Shown here piece by piece: positions 5,829 to 6,823 of a stretch of 6,823 nucleotides of DNA. The position numbers were made by a program, and so were the translations under genes. A model generated the notes under the pieces. It was given only the letters and a program-made list of their open reading frames with translations. It made no database searches and was not told the origin of the DNA. The stretch is from Caldilineaceae bacterium. GTDB lineage: Bacteria; Chloroflexota; Anaerolineae; Caldilineales; Caldilineaceae. The first letter of the stretch is position 1; each line of letters opens with the position of its first letter. The stretch covers positions 1 to 6,823 of the forward strand of contig JAAUPU010000157.1 in NCBI GenBank assembly GCA_012032975.1. The letters run 5' to 3'.

Positions 5829-6198
5829 CTATGCGGTTGTGCGTGTGGCGCCCTGTGTGGAACGGGGCGAGTTTATCAACGTGGGGGTGATTCTCTTCTG
5901 TCGAACCCAGCGTTTCTTGGCCATGCGCACCGAGGTGGATGTCGAACGGCTGCGCGGGTTTGCCCCTCAAGTAGACCCTGACCAGCTGCAGGCGCACCTG
6001 GAATCCATGCGACAACTATGCCAGGGCGTTGGCCCCATCGGCGCACTGGGTCAGGCCGAAAGTTTCCACTGGCTGGTCGCACCGCACAGCACGATCATCC
6101 ATACCTCGCCTGTGCATAGCGGTCTGTGTACGGACCCGGAGCAAGCGCTGGAGCACTTGATGACAAATATGGTGCGCCCTCCCCAACTCCCTGCATAA
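5806..6198 (+). CDS. DUF3037 domain protein, partner of the HipA-like kinase
   Basis: A 130-residue protein that is almost entirely one DUF3037 domain. The signature start YDYAVVRVAPCVERGEFINVGVILFC (residues 7-32) and the end block FHWLVAPHSTIIHTSPVHSGLCTDP (87-111) are both clear; a short Pro-rich tail follows. There is no signal peptide or membrane segment, so it is probably cytoplasmic. The function of DUF3037 is not established. In many bacteria this domain is encoded directly after a short HipA-like kinase, as here, which points to a substrate, regulator or neutraliser of the kinase (inference). The start is fixed by the strong ribosome binding site at 5792-5799. The gene ends 20 bp before the stop of the convergent DUF58 gene. 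Confidence 0.92.
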   Translation: MPTLSSYDYAVVRVAPCVERGEFINVGVILFCRTQRFLAMRTEVDVERLRGFAPQVDPDQLQAHLESMRQLCQGVGPIGALGQAESFHWLVAPHSTIIHTSPVHSGLCTDPEQALEHLMTNMVRPPQLPA

Positions 6199-6218
6199 TG
6201 GCAAGCGCTATTTCGCCT

Positions 6219-6823
6219 CTATCGCCGTACTTTCAGATTCCCGCTGCTGACCGGCTGGCCCAGCGCCTGCTCCAGCGGGGTGTCGCGCGTCACCTTGTAG
6301 GTTGCGATGCCGGATGCTTCTAGCCCGCCCAGAAGCTGATCGTAGCGATGGGCTGCGCCAAAGCTGCTGCCGTCTACCACGACGGCGATGCTGTTCACGC
6401 CGCGTCGTTGTATCTGTTGCAACGCCACGGCCCAGTCTGGACTTGGATCGGCGCTGATGGCAATCACAGTGTCGTTGCGATTGAGGCGCACGCCGTCGGT
6501 CGCGATCAGATGGGCAAAGGGCAGATTCCCCACTGCCTCGACCACGGCCAACGCCTCCAAAATTTTGTTCAACTGACGCTCTCCCCGGTCGGCCTGGAGG
6601 AATTCTCGGGTGTGGCCACGGCTGCTGATGCCCACTGCCCGGTTGCGCATCAGAAAATAACGCGCCAGGCTGGCCGCGGCAGTGACGGCGTATTCCGTGG
6701 TAATCGGCGGCAGATTGGAGCGGCTCTGCACTTGCGGGCGGCGACGCAGTGCAAAGAGGCCGGTTTCTGGTGCGGCAGGTTTCCACGGCAGGCGCGCCTC
6801 TGATCCCTGGAAGAGGTCAAGGT
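6219..6823 (-). CDS. DUF58 domain protein (von Willebrand A-like), C-terminal part
   Basis: The minus-strand frame is open from the right edge to TAG at 6221-6219 (200 residues visible, start outside). EYAVTAAASLARYFLMRNRAVGISSRGH, then DRGERQLNKILEALAVVEA, LIATDGVRLNRNDTVIAISADPSPDWAVAL and GVNSIAVVVDGSSFGA match the C-terminal half of DUF58 proteins, which fold like a von Willebrand A domain. Family members are usually about 400 residues with two N-terminal membrane helices, so roughly half is missing. They usually sit beside a MoxR AAA ATPase and a transglutaminase-like protein, which would lie beyond the right edge. GTG 6731 and the preceding in-frame residues (FQGSEARLPW) show that the true start is further upstream. 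It ends in SSGNLKVRR. Confidence 0.9.
   Translation of the reverse strand, partial: LDLFQGSEARLPWKPAAPETGLFALRRRPQVQSRSNLPPITTEYAVTAAASLARYFLMRNRAVGISSRGHTREFLQADRGERQLNKILEALAVVEAVGNLPFAHLIATDGVRLNRNDTVIAISADPSPDWAVALQQIQRRGVNSIAVVVDGSSFGAAHRYDQLLGGLEASGIATYKVTRDTPLEQALGQPVSSGNLKVRR

Noticed and set aside
6208..6786. A 192-codon minus-strand frame over the DUF58 gene
   Set aside because: It is a shifted reading of DUF58: the product is Arg-, Ser- and Gln-rich without motifs, whereas the neighbouring frame is a clear family match.
6348..6803. A 151-codon plus-strand frame at the right edge
   Set aside because: It is antisense to the DUF58 coding sequence and has no recognisable domain.

Overview
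The window is a GC-rich bacterial fragment with tightly packed genes. Seven run on the plus strand and one on the minus strand, converging at the right edge. Protein style and gene content (MacA/MacB-type export genes, a MauG-like dihaem protein, a sugar-acid enolase-superfamily enzyme, a HipA-like kinase with DUF3037, DUF58) fit a Chloroflexota member, perhaps Caldilineales or Anaerolineae. A repeat built on GGAGATTGG between two genes resembles intergenic repeats I associate with that phylum. This placement is inference; no rRNA or marker gene is present.

Left block (1-2914): the C-terminal part of an HlyD/MacA-type membrane fusion protein whose N-terminal side looks wrong or deleted; a 145-bp gap carrying an imperfect inverted repeat; a complete MacB/LolD-type ABC ATPase; and, overlapping it by ATGA, a secreted or lipid-anchored dihaem peroxidase/MauG-family protein. 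The fusion protein and ATPase should work with an FtsX/MacB-type permease, which is not in the window.

Middle block (3052-4377): an enolase-superfamily protein of the mandelate racemase/muconate lactonizing type, probably a sugar-acid dehydratase, with a very good ribosome binding site. As written, its frame is broken by a UGA. The best explanation is two compensating single-base shifts: an extra G in a run of seven, and a missing base about 60 nt later. It is either a recently damaged gene or a sequencing artefact. A strong hairpin follows it at 4489-4520.

Right block (4549-6198): a compact three-gene operon of a DinB-like protein, a small stand-alone HipA-like kinase and a DUF3037 protein, joined by 4-bp and 23-bp overlaps. 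The kinase/DUF3037 pairing recurs in bacteria, has no function that I know of, and is the best candidate here for an undescribed system. It converges with a DUF58 protein gene (6219 to the right edge, minus strand), whose N-terminal half lies outside.

No tRNA, rRNA, CRISPR array, insertion sequence or phage gene was seen. No gene-free stretch exceeds 171 bp.
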